A stretch of 21,537 nucleotides of DNA from DTYU01 sp040756575 (lineage in GTDB: Bacteria > Bacillota > Desulfotomaculia > Desulfotomaculales > Ammonificaceae), in assembly GCA_040756575.1 (NCBI GenBank), contig JBFLYP010000030.1, positions 1 through 21,537 of the forward strand, written 5' to 3'. The position numbers and the translations under genes are program-made. The notes below the pieces were generated by a model. It searched no databases and was not told where the DNA came from. It saw only the letters and a list, made by a program, of their open reading frames with translations. Positions 7,254 to 15,655 of the stretch are shown here, in pieces (position 1 is the stretch's first letter; each line of letters opens with the position of its first letter).

Positions 7254-7288
7254 TATGTCGTCCGAGAACAGTCACCGGGGGAGATTCA

Positions 7289-9091
7289 TTGGTACAAGAT
7301 AGGATCCGGAATTTTTGTATAATTGCGCATATAGACCACGGCAAGTCGACGCTGGCCGATCGTTTACTTGAGTTTACGGGTGCGATTGAAGCGCGCGAGA
7401 TGACGGGACAGGTACTCGACCAGATGGACATCGAGCGCGAGCGGGGGATCACTATCAAAGCCCAGGCCGTCAGACTTTCTTATACGGCGCAGGACGGTCG
7501 GGAGTACCAGCTTAACCTTATCGACACACCGGGCCACGTGGATTTTTCCTATGAGGTTTCCCGCAGTTTAGCAGCTTGTGAAGGTGCGCTCCTTGTCATT
7601 GATGCCACCCAGGGCATAGAGGCACAGACCTTGGCTAACACCTATCTGGCACTTGAGCATGACCTGGTAATAATTCCTGTGATAAATAAGATAGACCTTC
7701 CAAGCGCCGACCCGGAGAGGGTGAAGCGGGAGCTCGAAACGGCGATCGGTCTCGACGGTACGACGGCGCTGTCGGTCTCTGCAAAGCTCGGGACTGGAAT
7801 TGGGGCCGTTCTGGAGCGAATTGTCCGAGATGTCCCTCCCCCGAAGGGCGAGGCGACCGGACCGCTGCGTGCACTGATTTTCGACTCGCACTACAATCCT
7901 TATAAGGGTGTCATTGCCTATATCCGGGTGGTCGACGGTGTGGTGCGCCCGGGGATGATGGTACGAATGATGACCACCGGTAAGGAATACGAGGTTGCGG
8001 AGGTCGGTATTTTCCGTCCGCGACTCACCCCTGTGGCTGAGCTTGGAACGGGCGAGGTCGGTTTTTTGGTGGCGCACATTAAAAACGTGCGGGACTGTAA
8101 GGTCGGCGATACAATCACTGACGCGACGCGGCCGGCGAACGTACCCTTGCCCGGTTACCGGCCGGTAAAACCGATGGTGTTTTGCGGCCTCTACCCGGTA
8201 GAGAGCGCGGACTTCGGGCGCCTCAGGGATGCTCTCGACAAGCTCCGGTTGAATGATGCTGCCTTTTATTACGAACCCGAAACATCCGCCGCTTTAGGGT
8301 TCGGTTTCCGCTGTGGTTTCCTCGGGCTGTTGCACATGGAAGTGGTTCAGGAGCGCCTTGAGCGGGAGTACCACCTGAACCTCATCACCACGGCACCGAA
8401 TGTCGTTTACCGGGTGCTCCGGAGGAACGGTACGCTGGTGGAAGTGGAAAATCCGGCAGAGATGCCTCCGGCGGGTGAAATTGATACCATTGAGGAGCCT
8501 GTGGTCAGGGCGACCGTTATGCTTCCAAAGGATTGCATCGGAGCGGTGATGGAGCTTTGCAACGAACGCCGCGGCGTTTTTAAAAACATGGAGTATGTAA
8601 GCGAAAACCGCGTAATCCTGACGTATGAACTGCCGCTGGCGGAGATAATATACGACTTCTTCGACCGCTTAAAATCTGTCAGCCGCGGGTATGCTTCGTT
8701 TGATTATGAGTTTTTCAACTATCAGCCTGCGGATGTTGTGCGCGTTGACATATTGGTTGGAGGCGAGTTAGTTGACGCCCTTTCATCCATCGTGCACCGG
8801 GACAGGGCCTACTCCCGTGGGCGTCAGATTGTGGAGCGGCTTAGGGAGTTGATTCCGCGGCACCTGTTTGAGATCCCGGTTCAGGCGGCGGTCGGCAGCC
8901 GTGTAATTGCCCGGGAGACTATCAGGGCATTGAGAAAAGACGTTCTGGCAAAGTGCTACGGCGGCGACGTAACACGTAAGAGAAAGCTGCTGGAGAAGCA
9001 AAAGGAAGGCAAGAAGCGGATGAAGCAGGTGGGCAACATTGAGATTCCCCAGGAAGCCTTTCTTGCAGTGCTGCAAGTGGACGGTAAATAA
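7289..9091 (+). CDS. lepA: Elongation factor 4 (LepA GTPase)
   Basis: The 600-residue product has the family length and the full GTPase set: G1 AHIDHGKST (about 14-22), G2 RERGITI, G3 DTPGH, G4 NKIDLP and G5 SAK. The LepA-specific C-terminal region is present, with YGGDVTRKRKLLEKQKEGKK and the ending PQEAFLAVL. LepA binds ribosomes and promotes back-translocation or 30S biogenesis under stress; it is cytoplasmic or membrane associated. The start is TTG at 7289 after GGGGGAG. It stands 20 bases before hemW, the usual lepA-hemW-hrcA arrangement of Firmicutes. Confidence 0.96.
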   Translation: MVQDRIRNFCIIAHIDHGKSTLADRLLEFTGAIEAREMTGQVLDQMDIERERGITIKAQAVRLSYTAQDGREYQLNLIDTPGHVDFSYEVSRSLAACEGALLVIDATQGIEAQTLANTYLALEHDLVIIPVINKIDLPSADPERVKRELETAIGLDGTTALSVSAKLGTGIGAVLERIVRDVPPPKGEATGPLRALIFDSHYNPYKGVIAYIRVVDGVVRPGMMVRMMTTGKEYEVAEVGIFRPRLTPVAELGTGEVGFLVAHIKNVRDCKVGDTITDATRPANVPLPGYRPVKPMVFCGLYPVESADFGRLRDALDKLRLNDAAFYYEPETSAALGFGFRCGFLGLLHMEVVQERLEREYHLNLITTAPNVVYRVLRRNGTLVEVENPAEMPPAGEIDTIEEPVVRATVMLPKDCIGAVMELCNERRGVFKNMEYVSENRVILTYELPLAEIIYDFFDRLKSVSRGYASFDYEFFNYQPADVVRVDILVGGELVDALSSIVHRDRAYSRGRQIVERLRELIPRHLFEIPVQAAVGSRVIARETIRALRKDVLAKCYGGDVTRKRKLLEKQKEGKKRMKQVGNIEIPQEAFLAVLQVDGK

Positions 9092-9111
9092 ACAAAGATG
9101 AGGTCGGAAGG

Positions 9112-10266
9112 ATGAAGGGGGAAGGGCAATCGGCGGCAGTCGGCCTCTACGTTCATATACCCTTCTGTCTCGGAAAATGCGCGTACTGTGATTTCGTCTC
9201 TTACCCTTATGAGACAAGGGCGGCCATTGCTTACACCTATGCTTTGGAACAGGAGATCCGCCTGCGGGGCAAGGAGTGTGACAACCAAAGTGTTCTAAAA
9301 AGCATTTACTTGGGAGGAGGAACGCCTACCTGCCTTCCTCCAGCAATGCTCAAACGTATACTCGCCCTGATCCGTAAGCAGTTTTCTGTTTCGCCGGAAG
9401 CCGAAATTACCGTTGAAGCCAATCCTGGAACTGTTACTGTAGAACTGCTGGATAATCTGCTCGGCGCGGGGGTAAACCGGCTGAGTATCGGGATGCAATC
9501 GACGGAAGACAGACTCCTACGGGTGTTGGGCCGGCGGCATACGGCGGCAGATGCGGTCCGGGCGGTTGAGACGGCGCGGGCAGCCGGTTTCACGAACATA
9601 AACGTGGACCTTATTTTCGGCATCCCGGGACAGAGTATGAACGACTGGGGCAAAAGCCTTTCAGCGGCCGTGGCCCTCGGCGTTGAGCATGTTTCTGCCT
9701 ATGGGTTGGAAATATACGCTGAAACCCCGCTCGGACGAGCGGTGGCTGCCGGTGAGGTCAGTGTTTGTCCCGAAGAAACTTTTCGGGAAATGTATTTCCA
9801 TGCGGTAGACTACCTGAATGCGTCCGGTTACGTCCAATATGAGATATCCAACTTTGCCCGGCCGGGAAGGGAGTCACGTCACAACCTTATTTACTGGCAG
9901 GGTGAGCCTTATTTAGGTCTTGGACCTGCGGCGCACTCTTATCTGAACCGTCGCCGGTGGGTAAACGCGGCTGAGCTTGGTACATACAGCAGGGCCTTGA
10001 GCGCAGGAAGGTTTCCCGTTGCGGAAGAGATGTATTTAACGCGGGCGGATGAGATTGCGGAAGCGATGTTTTTGGGACTGCGGCTTACGGAGGGCGTTTC
10101 CGCGTCCCGATTCAGGGCGCGGTTCGGGCTGGAGCCGGAAGCCGTTTACGGACCTGAAATCTCAATGCTTATCGCCCGGGGTCTGTTGCGATACGAAAAG
10201 GACCGGCTGCGGTTGACCCGGGAGGCGTTCCCGGTGGCCAACCAGGTTTTTGTCGCCTTTGTGTGA
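9112..10266 (+). CDS. hemW: Radical SAM heme chaperone HemW (oxygen-independent coproporphyrinogen oxidase-like)
   Basis: The 384-residue product opens with YVHIPFCLGKCAYCDF, whose Cys19, Cys23 and Cys26 (CX3CX2C) bind the radical-SAM 4Fe-4S cluster. It continues with the SAM-binding GGGTPT motif and the HemN-like C-terminal region including SRHNLIYWQGEPYLGLGPAA. Position beside lepA and hrcA, together with the absence of the longer N-terminus of true HemN, favours HemW, which binds heme and delivers it to respiratory enzymes, over coproporphyrinogen dehydrogenase. GAGG 8 bases upstream supports ATG 9112. A separate promoter for hrcA follows. Confidence 0.9.
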   Translation: MKGEGQSAAVGLYVHIPFCLGKCAYCDFVSYPYETRAAIAYTYALEQEIRLRGKECDNQSVLKSIYLGGGTPTCLPPAMLKRILALIRKQFSVSPEAEITVEANPGTVTVELLDNLLGAGVNRLSIGMQSTEDRLLRVLGRRHTAADAVRAVETARAAGFTNINVDLIFGIPGQSMNDWGKSLSAAVALGVEHVSAYGLEIYAETPLGRAVAAGEVSVCPEETFREMYFHAVDYLNASGYVQYEISNFARPGRESRHNLIYWQGEPYLGLGPAAHSYLNRRRWVNAAELGTYSRALSAGRFPVAEEMYLTRADEIAEAMFLGLRLTEGVSASRFRARFGLEPEAVYGPEISMLIARGLLRYEKDRLRLTREAFPVANQVFVAFV

Positions 10267-10293
10267 GGCTTACATATTCTGGGGGAAAGATGC

Positions 10294-10322
10294 TTGACAA
10301 TTTACAGCCCCGGTGCTATCTT
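10294..10322 (+). promoter_or_regulatory. Sigma-A promoter of the heat-shock operon
   Basis: Perfect TTGACA (10294-10299), 17-base spacer, TATCTT (10317-10322) with TGC before it (extended -10). The CIRCE element starts 14 bases downstream. Confidence 0.8.
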
Positions 10323-10335
10323 AGTTAAAGAGCTT

Positions 10336-10362
10336 TTAGCACTCATTCAAGGAGAGTGCTAA
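10336..10362 (+). promoter_or_regulatory. CIRCE operator (HrcA binding site)
   Basis: TTAGCACTC - 9 bases - GAGTGCTAA, a perfect match to the CIRCE consensus with the standard spacer. It lies in the 5' leader just after the start of transcription, where bound HrcA blocks expression. Its 3' arm ends two bases before the hrcA ribosome binding site (GGAGTG at 10365), so the hairpin could also affect translation or mRNA stability. This makes the downstream genes class I heat-shock genes. Confidence 0.97.
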
Positions 10363-10377
10363 CAGGAGTGATCCCTG

Positions 10378-11406
10378 CTGTTAGACGAGAGAAAAAAGAG
10401 GATTCTGGCGGCAGTAGTGGAGGACTTTATCAACACGGCGGAGCCTGTCGGTTCGCGGACCATTGCGCGCAGATACGGGTTCGGCATAAGTCCGGCCACG
10501 ATTCGCAACGAAATGGCAGATCTTGAGGAGATGGGGTACCTCGAGCAGCCTCATACCTCGGCAGGGCGCATTCCCTCGGAACGAGGGTACCGGTATTATG
10601 TCGACCACCTTATGGAGCCGGAGGAGCCGGGCGAAGAAGAAAAAGAGTTGATCAGGAAGCACATTAAGCTTAAGTCCCGGGAAATCGGTACGGTTATCCA
10701 GCAAACAGGTTTAATATTATCGCAGCTTACGAGCTATGCAACCCTGGCCACCTCGCTTTGCGGCAGGAGTGCGTACCGTCACATACAGCTTGCGCCGTTC
10801 GGCCCCGGGCAGGCAATGGTGCTGGTAGTCTTAGCTTCAGGGGAGGTTTTTCACCGGTTGATACCGGTGCCGGAAGGGATTACGCCTTATGATTTGGAAA
10901 GTATATCATCGGTCCTGAATGCAAAACTCCGCGGACTTACGGTCAAGGATATCAAGTTTACTATACTAAAAGAGATTTACACAGAGCTCTCCTACTACCG
11001 CCGCGTCCTGGACCTTGCTTTTGAACTTATCCAGGAAGCCTTGAACGTTAAGGAGGAGCGGGTTTACCACGGCGGCATCCTTAGCATTTTAAGTCAGCCG
11101 GAGTTCAAAAACGTAGAACGGCTGCAGACTTTGCTGGGCCTTCTGGAGCAGGAGGACTTCCTTTGCGGGCTGCTTACTTCTAACAGCGCACAGGAAGGTA
11201 TCAGCATTTGCATCGGCAGGGAATTCAAGAACAAAGAGATACGTGAACTGAGCATGGTGAGTACCAGTTACCGGATAACCAACGACATGTACGGAGTGCT
11301 GGCGGTGCTGGGTCCTACCCGGATGCATTATGCACGCGTAGCCGGTGTGCTCAAGTACGTAAGTGAGAACCTTTTGGAGGAACTCATAAAAGTCTTTGGG
11401 AAATAA
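10378..11406 (+). CDS. hrcA: Heat-inducible transcription repressor HrcA
   Basis: HrcA dimers bind CIRCE and repress chaperone genes; chaperonin activity keeps HrcA folded, closing a feedback loop. The N-terminal winged helix is clear: LDERKKRILAAVVEDF, GSRTIARRYGFGISPATIRN and TSAGRIPSERGYRYYVD. The GAF-like domain follows and the C-terminus ends with LKYVSENLLEELIKVFG. The conserved LDERKKRIL precedes the first ATG/GTG/TTG in frame (GTG 10417). The only in-frame candidates that include it after the upstream stop (TGA 10369) are CTG at 10378 or 10375, and GGAG at 10365 is well spaced for the 10378 codon. A non-canonical CTG start giving 342 residues is therefore chosen; an error in one base is the alternative. 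Confidence 0.93.
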   Translation: MLDERKKRILAAVVEDFINTAEPVGSRTIARRYGFGISPATIRNEMADLEEMGYLEQPHTSAGRIPSERGYRYYVDHLMEPEEPGEEEKELIRKHIKLKSREIGTVIQQTGLILSQLTSYATLATSLCGRSAYRHIQLAPFGPGQAMVLVVLASGEVFHRLIPVPEGITPYDLESISSVLNAKLRGLTVKDIKFTILKEIYTELSYYRRVLDLAFELIQEALNVKEERVYHGGILSILSQPEFKNVERLQTLLGLLEQEDFLCGLLTSNSAQEGISICIGREFKNKEIRELSMVSTSYRITNDMYGVLAVLGPTRMHYARVAGVLKYVSENLLEELIKVFGK

Positions 11407-11430
11407 TCGCTTTGGTTTGGGGGACGTCAG

Positions 11431-13008
11431 GTGAGCTTGAAGCAGCAGGCAACAACCGGTTCAGAGGTAAATGAACGCCTTGCAGCACTGGTTTCCAACA
11501 CCAACGCTGTGCGGGCCGTTGCCGCGGCAGTTGAGGGTACCCTCGGCCCTAAAGGGCTGGACACGATGCTGGTGGACCGCTTCGGTGAAGTAGTCATTAC
11601 CAACGACGGCGTTACGATTCTTACTACTATGGAGGCCACCCACCCTGCAGCAAAAATGGTGATCAACGTTGCCAAGGCGCAGGAGGAAGAGGTCGGCGAC
11701 GGTACCACCACCACTACAGTGATGGCAGGGGCGATGGTCGGCACCGGGCTTGAGCAGGTGCTTAAAGGCGTGCCGGTAGCGCGGGTGATCGAGGGACTGC
11801 GGCAGGGTGTCGGTTTTGCGGTGGATATTATGCGCCGGCAGACGATCCTGCTGGAAGATCTGGATGACCCTCGGTATCGTGCGGTTGCACTTATCGCCGG
11901 CCGGGGGCACGAAGACATCGCGGATCTTGTGGTAAAGGCGGCCCGGTTGGTAGGCAAAGAAGAACTCCTCAAGCCGGCGTTTAAGCTCGCTGATATTGTA
12001 ATAGCGGAAGAAGGAGCAGAGAACCAGGTTTTTGAGGGTGTAATCATCGGCAAAGAGCGGATGAACCGCCAGATGCCCGAAAGGGTCAGCGACGTAAAGG
12101 TCCTGGTTGTTGACGACGCCCTTGAGCCGGAGGAGATTGAGGAGGAGGCCCTCGGAACTGATGCGGGCTTCGCCCGCTATCTCGCTTTACAGGAGGAGTT
12201 CAAACAAAATATTCGCAAAATTATCGAAATGGGCGTAGGGTTGATCCTCGTAGACCGCGGGGTAGCTGAGGTCGCCGAGGAGATGCTGACCGATGCCGGC
12301 GTCATGGTGGTTAGGCGTGTACTGCAAAAGGAGTTGCAGCGGGCGGCGGAGCACACAGGTGCGCGGATGATAAAACGGACCGGATTGAAGAAGGAACCGC
12401 CGGAACTTGAGCGGTACCTTGGCAGGGCCGGGGAAGCATATAATGATGAGCGGTTGGAGCAGGTTTGGATCCGTGGTGGCGGCGGTAAACCCGTCGCGAC
12501 GGTCGTTGTGGGAGCAGCTACCGCTGAAGTGGTCGGCGAGCGGGAACGAATCGCGAAAGATGCCGCTGCCGCCGTGCAGGCGGCGGTAAAAGGTGGAGTC
12601 GTCCCGGGCGGCGGCGCGTGTGAGCTTGCAGTAGCCCGCGAGGTAGAAAACATGCGGGGCCGTATTAAGGGGATGGCGGCTTACGGTGCGGACTGCGTGA
12701 TCGAGGCCTTAAAGCGGCCGCTGGCGCAGATCGTTGCTAACGCCGGGTTCAATCCGCTTGAGAAAATCGGTGATGTAATCGCCGCCCAGCTGGCACAGCG
12801 AAAAAACTCCCTGGCAATAGACTGCGACACGGGCGAGATAAAGGACATGCTTCAGGCGGGGGTACTTGACCCGACCCTGGTAAAGATCCACGCATTGAAG
12901 GCCGCAGGGGAGATCGCCGAGGCTATTTTGAGAATTGATACCATTATTCGTAAGCGTGAAGAAAAACAGGAAGGCGGGGATTCTGGTAAAGATGGTGGAA
13001 CAGGCTAA
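11431..13008 (+). CDS. Group III (archaeal-like) chaperonin, Hsp60 superfamily
   Basis: The 525-residue product is a chaperonin but not GroEL. It carries group II/thermosome signatures: TLGPKGLDTMLVD (37-49), ITNDGVTIL (56-64, Asp59), VGDGTTTTTV (88-97, Asp90), the hydrolytic Asp377 in RERIAKDA, and VVPGGGACELAV (390-401). The apical part (about 190-320) has the long segment corresponding to the thermosome built-in lid, ending GVMVVRRV. There is no GroEL-style GGM-repeat tail and no groES next door. Group III chaperonins are known from Carboxydothermus hydrogenoformans and related Clostridia, also in the dnaK operon. They form rings that fold proteins without GroES. The GTG start at 11431 follows GGGGGA. 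The 3' end overlaps grpE by 17 bases. It should be under HrcA/CIRCE control. Confidence 0.92.
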   Translation: MSLKQQATTGSEVNERLAALVSNTNAVRAVAAAVEGTLGPKGLDTMLVDRFGEVVITNDGVTILTTMEATHPAAKMVINVAKAQEEEVGDGTTTTTVMAGAMVGTGLEQVLKGVPVARVIEGLRQGVGFAVDIMRRQTILLEDLDDPRYRAVALIAGRGHEDIADLVVKAARLVGKEELLKPAFKLADIVIAEEGAENQVFEGVIIGKERMNRQMPERVSDVKVLVVDDALEPEEIEEEALGTDAGFARYLALQEEFKQNIRKIIEMGVGLILVDRGVAEVAEEMLTDAGVMVVRRVLQKELQRAAEHTGARMIKRTGLKKEPPELERYLGRAGEAYNDERLEQVWIRGGGGKPVATVVVGAATAEVVGERERIAKDAAAAVQAAVKGGVVPGGGACELAVAREVENMRGRIKGMAAYGADCVIEALKRPLAQIVANAGFNPLEKIGDVIAAQLAQRKNSLAIDCDTGEIKDMLQAGVLDPTLVKIHALKAAGEIAEAILRIDTIIRKREEKQEGGDSGKDGGTG

Positions 13009-13612
13009 AAATAAACGAGAGCAACCAAATGGCGAGGCTGCCGATACCCCGCTTGAAACCGAAAATATTCCCGGCGGGGCCGAAGCCCTGCCAGGCGGCG
13101 GGGAAGCGGCGGAGGCTGAAGCAATGCCTCCAGAGGAGCGCATCCGTCATCTCGAAGCAGCCTTGTCGGAAGCAGAGAAGAAGACTGAAGAATACTATCA
13201 GCAGTTACTCAGGCTGCGTGCAGATTTTGAAAACTTTAGACGGCGGATCAACAAAGAGCGGGAGGAGTTTCTCCATTTTGCGGGTGAGGCGCTGGTTACG
13301 GCGCTGCTGCCCGTACTTGATGACTTCGAGCTGGCTTTGAAGTCCCCGGGCGAGCACCTGACCGATTTTTTAGCCGGTGTGGAGATGATCTACCGGCGGC
13401 TGACTGAAATCTTAAATCGTGAAGGCCTAGCGGTGATTCCTACAGAGGGCGAGGAGTTTAACCCGACCTGTCACGAAGCAGTGGCCTTTGAAGCGCGCGG
13501 TGAGAACCCGCCCAATGCCATCCTGGAAGAGCTCCGGCGCGGTTACACTTTTCGCGGCAAGGTTGTCCGGCCGGCTTTGGTAAAAGTAGCTAAAGGAAAC
13601 GGTAGTGTATAG
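12992..13612 (+). CDS. grpE: Nucleotide exchange factor GrpE
   Basis: GrpE releases ADP from DnaK. The 206-residue product has an acidic, low-complexity N-terminus (EAEAMPPEERIRHLEAALSE), a long coiled-coil helix with YYQQLLRLRADFENFRRR (about 66-85), and the C-terminal beta domain with NPTCHEAVAFE and YTFRGKVVRPALVKVAKG. ATG 12992 lies inside the end of the chaperonin gene, so the two are translationally coupled; upstream in-frame alternatives would lengthen the overlap. Length and motifs are normal. A 165-base gap with a tandem repeat separates it from dnaK. Confidence 0.93.
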   Translation: MVEQAKNKREQPNGEAADTPLETENIPGGAEALPGGGEAAEAEAMPPEERIRHLEAALSEAEKKTEEYYQQLLRLRADFENFRRRINKEREEFLHFAGEALVTALLPVLDDFELALKSPGEHLTDFLAGVEMIYRRLTEILNREGLAVIPTEGEEFNPTCHEAVAFEARGENPPNAILEELRRGYTFRGKVVRPALVKVAKGNGSV

Positions 13613-13625
13613 GGTCAGAAGTTAG

Positions 13626-13669
13626 AAATTCGGGATCTACGAAGTATAAATTCGGGATCTACGAAGTAT
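13626..13669. repeat. Two perfect tandem copies of a 22-bp unit between grpE and dnaK
   Basis: AAATTCGGGATCTACGAAGTAT (given here in two parts: AAATTCGGGATC and TACGAAGTAT) occurs at 13626-13647 and 13648-13669 without mismatches, 14 bases after the grpE stop. A shorter, related GTTAGAA/GTCAGAA string precedes it. It lies just upstream of a possible dnaK -10 box. Confidence 0.8.
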
Positions 13670-13696
13670 GAAGATTGAAATTATTAAAATTATAAT
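13668..13696 (+). promoter_or_regulatory. Possible internal promoter before dnaK
   Basis: A perfect TATAAT at 13691-13696 lies in an AT-rich patch 82 bases before the dnaK ATG. The -35 position (ATGAAG, 13668-13673) matches only three consensus bases, so activity is uncertain. It would allow dnaK-dnaJ expression independent of CIRCE. Confidence 0.3.
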
Positions 13697-13777
13697 GAGG
13701 AAAACACTGCAGGTAATTCACGAAAACCCGATATCACGACGAACGGCTGATAACTATACAGAAGAGGTGATAGGCTC

Positions 13778-15586
13778 ATGGAGAAAATTATCGGTATCGA
13801 CCTTGGAACCACGAACTCGTGCGTGGCTATAATGGAGGGCGGTGAACCTACCGTAATCCCGAATGCCGAGGGGGGGCGTACAACGCCCTCGGTGGTGGGG
13901 TTTTCAAAAACCGGAGAACTGCTGGTGGGGCAGGTGGCCAAGCGCCAGGCGGTGGCCAACCCGGAGCGCACTGTCATGTCCATCAAGAGGCATATGGGTT
14001 CGAACCACCGTGTAAAAATTGATGATAAAGAATATACGCCCCAGCAGATTTCCGCCTTCATTTTACAAAAGCTGAAGACGGACGCCGAAGCGTATCTCGG
14101 CGAAAAGATAACAAAAGCGGTAATTACTGTGCCTGCTTACTTTGACGACGCCCAGCGCCAGGCGACCAAGGACGCCGGCAGGATTGCTGGTCTCGAAGTG
14201 ATGCGGATCATCAACGAGCCCACCGCGGCGGCGCTCGCTTACGGCCTCGACAAGGAAGAGACGCAGACCATCCTGGTCTTCGACCTCGGCGGCGGGACGT
14301 TCGACGTTTCGATCCTCGAAATCGGTGACGGCGTCTTCGAGGTGAAAGCCACCAGCGGTAACAACCGGCTCGGTGGAGACGATTTCGACCAGCGGATCAT
14401 CGACTACCTGGTCACTGAGTTCAAAAAAGATACGGGAATTGATCTGTCTGCCGACCGGATGGCGATGCAACGGCTGAAGGAGGCGGCGGAAAAAGCGAAG
14501 ATCGAGCTTTCCGGCGTTACCTCGACCAGTATTAACCTGCCGTTTATTACGGCGGACGCCTCGGGGCCGAAGCACTTGGACATGACGCTGACCCGGGCGA
14601 AGTTTGAGGAGCTTACGGCCGACCTGGTGGAAAAGACAATGGGTCCGACGCGCCAGGCGCTCCAGGACGCCGGGCTTAAACCGGGGGACATTAAGAAGAT
14701 CCTTCTGGTCGGCGGCGCCACCCGGATGCCTTGCATCCAGGAAGCTGTGCGGCGCTTCTTCGGGAAAGAGCCACATAAGGGGATCAACCCCGACGAGTGC
14801 GTGGCCATCGGCGCGGCCATCCAGGCGGGCGTGCTGGCCGGAGAGGTCCGGGATATCGTGCTGTTAGATGTGACGCCGCTTTCGTTAGGTATTGAGACCT
14901 TGGGCGGAGTCTTTACCAGGATCATCGAGCGCAACACTACGATCCCGACCCGGAAAAGCCAGATCTTTACGACGGCGGCCGACAACCAGACCTCTGTGGA
15001 AGTGCACGTGCTCCAGGGAGAACGGCCGATGGCGGCCGATAACAAGACTCTGGGACGCTTCCACCTGATGGGTATCCCGCCGGCGCCGCGGGGAGTGCCA
15101 CAGATCGAAGTCACCTTTGACATCGACGTAAACGGGATCGTGAACGTGTCGGCAAAGGACATGGGTACGGGTAAAGCCCAAAGTATCACGATAACCGGCT
15201 CAACCAGACTTTCGGAGGAAGAGGTCCAGCGGATGATTAAAGACGCTGAGCGCCACGCCGAAGAGGACCGAAAGCGCAAGGAAGATGCGGAAGTAAGGAA
15301 CCAGGCCGAGACGATGGTCTACCAAGCGGAGAAGGTACTGAAGGACTTCCGCGACAAGGCCGACAAGGCCCAGATCGAGCGCCTTGAGACGGCGGTTAAG
15401 GAACTCAAAGACGCCCTTGCCGGAAAAGACACGAATGCCATTAAGCAGAAGCTCGAAGCCCTGACCGAGCCGCTGCATACGCTGACGGCGGAGATGTACC
15501 GCCAGGCGGCAAGTTCTGCCCAGCCGCCGCCCGGAGGGCCGCAGGACGCCGGTAAGACAATGGACGCCGACTATGAAGTGAAATAG
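13778..15586 (+). CDS. dnaK: Molecular chaperone DnaK (Hsp70)
   Basis: The 602-residue Hsp70 starts MEKIIGIDLGTTNSCVAIME. The ATPase domain (about 1-360) shows the phosphate loops IDLGTTNSC and DLGGGTFDVS and the NEPTAAALAYG motif. The substrate-binding domain follows the linker at VLLDVTPLSLGIETLGG and contains VLQGERPMAADN. The helical lid follows and the C-terminus ends GKTMDADYEVK, a Gram-positive type tail. It binds unfolded peptides in an ATP cycle with DnaJ and GrpE. GAGGTGAT precedes the ATG. A Gram-positive-type deletion in the N-terminal domain is consistent with its about 600-residue length. Confidence 0.97.
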   Translation: MEKIIGIDLGTTNSCVAIMEGGEPTVIPNAEGGRTTPSVVGFSKTGELLVGQVAKRQAVANPERTVMSIKRHMGSNHRVKIDDKEYTPQQISAFILQKLKTDAEAYLGEKITKAVITVPAYFDDAQRQATKDAGRIAGLEVMRIINEPTAAALAYGLDKEETQTILVFDLGGGTFDVSILEIGDGVFEVKATSGNNRLGGDDFDQRIIDYLVTEFKKDTGIDLSADRMAMQRLKEAAEKAKIELSGVTSTSINLPFITADASGPKHLDMTLTRAKFEELTADLVEKTMGPTRQALQDAGLKPGDIKKILLVGGATRMPCIQEAVRRFFGKEPHKGINPDECVAIGAAIQAGVLAGEVRDIVLLDVTPLSLGIETLGGVFTRIIERNTTIPTRKSQIFTTAADNQTSVEVHVLQGERPMAADNKTLGRFHLMGIPPAPRGVPQIEVTFDIDVNGIVNVSAKDMGTGKAQSITITGSTRLSEEEVQRMIKDAERHAEEDRKRKEDAEVRNQAETMVYQAEKVLKDFRDKADKAQIERLETAVKELKDALAGKDTNAIKQKLEALTEPLHTLTAEMYRQAASSAQPPPGGPQDAGKTMDADYEVK

Positions 15587-15655
15587 AGAAATATAGAAAA
15601 ATAAGGATAATTTGACGGTTTAAGAGATTTTGACATACGAGAAGGGTGTTGGTAT

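Noticed and set aside
12407..12589. Small plus-strand frame inside the chaperonin gene
   Set aside because: It is out of frame with the well-conserved chaperonin and has no features of its own.
14063..15279. Long open frames opposite dnaK
   Set aside because: They are shadows of the G+C-rich dnaK reading frame. They have no ribosome binding sites and no recognisable motifs.
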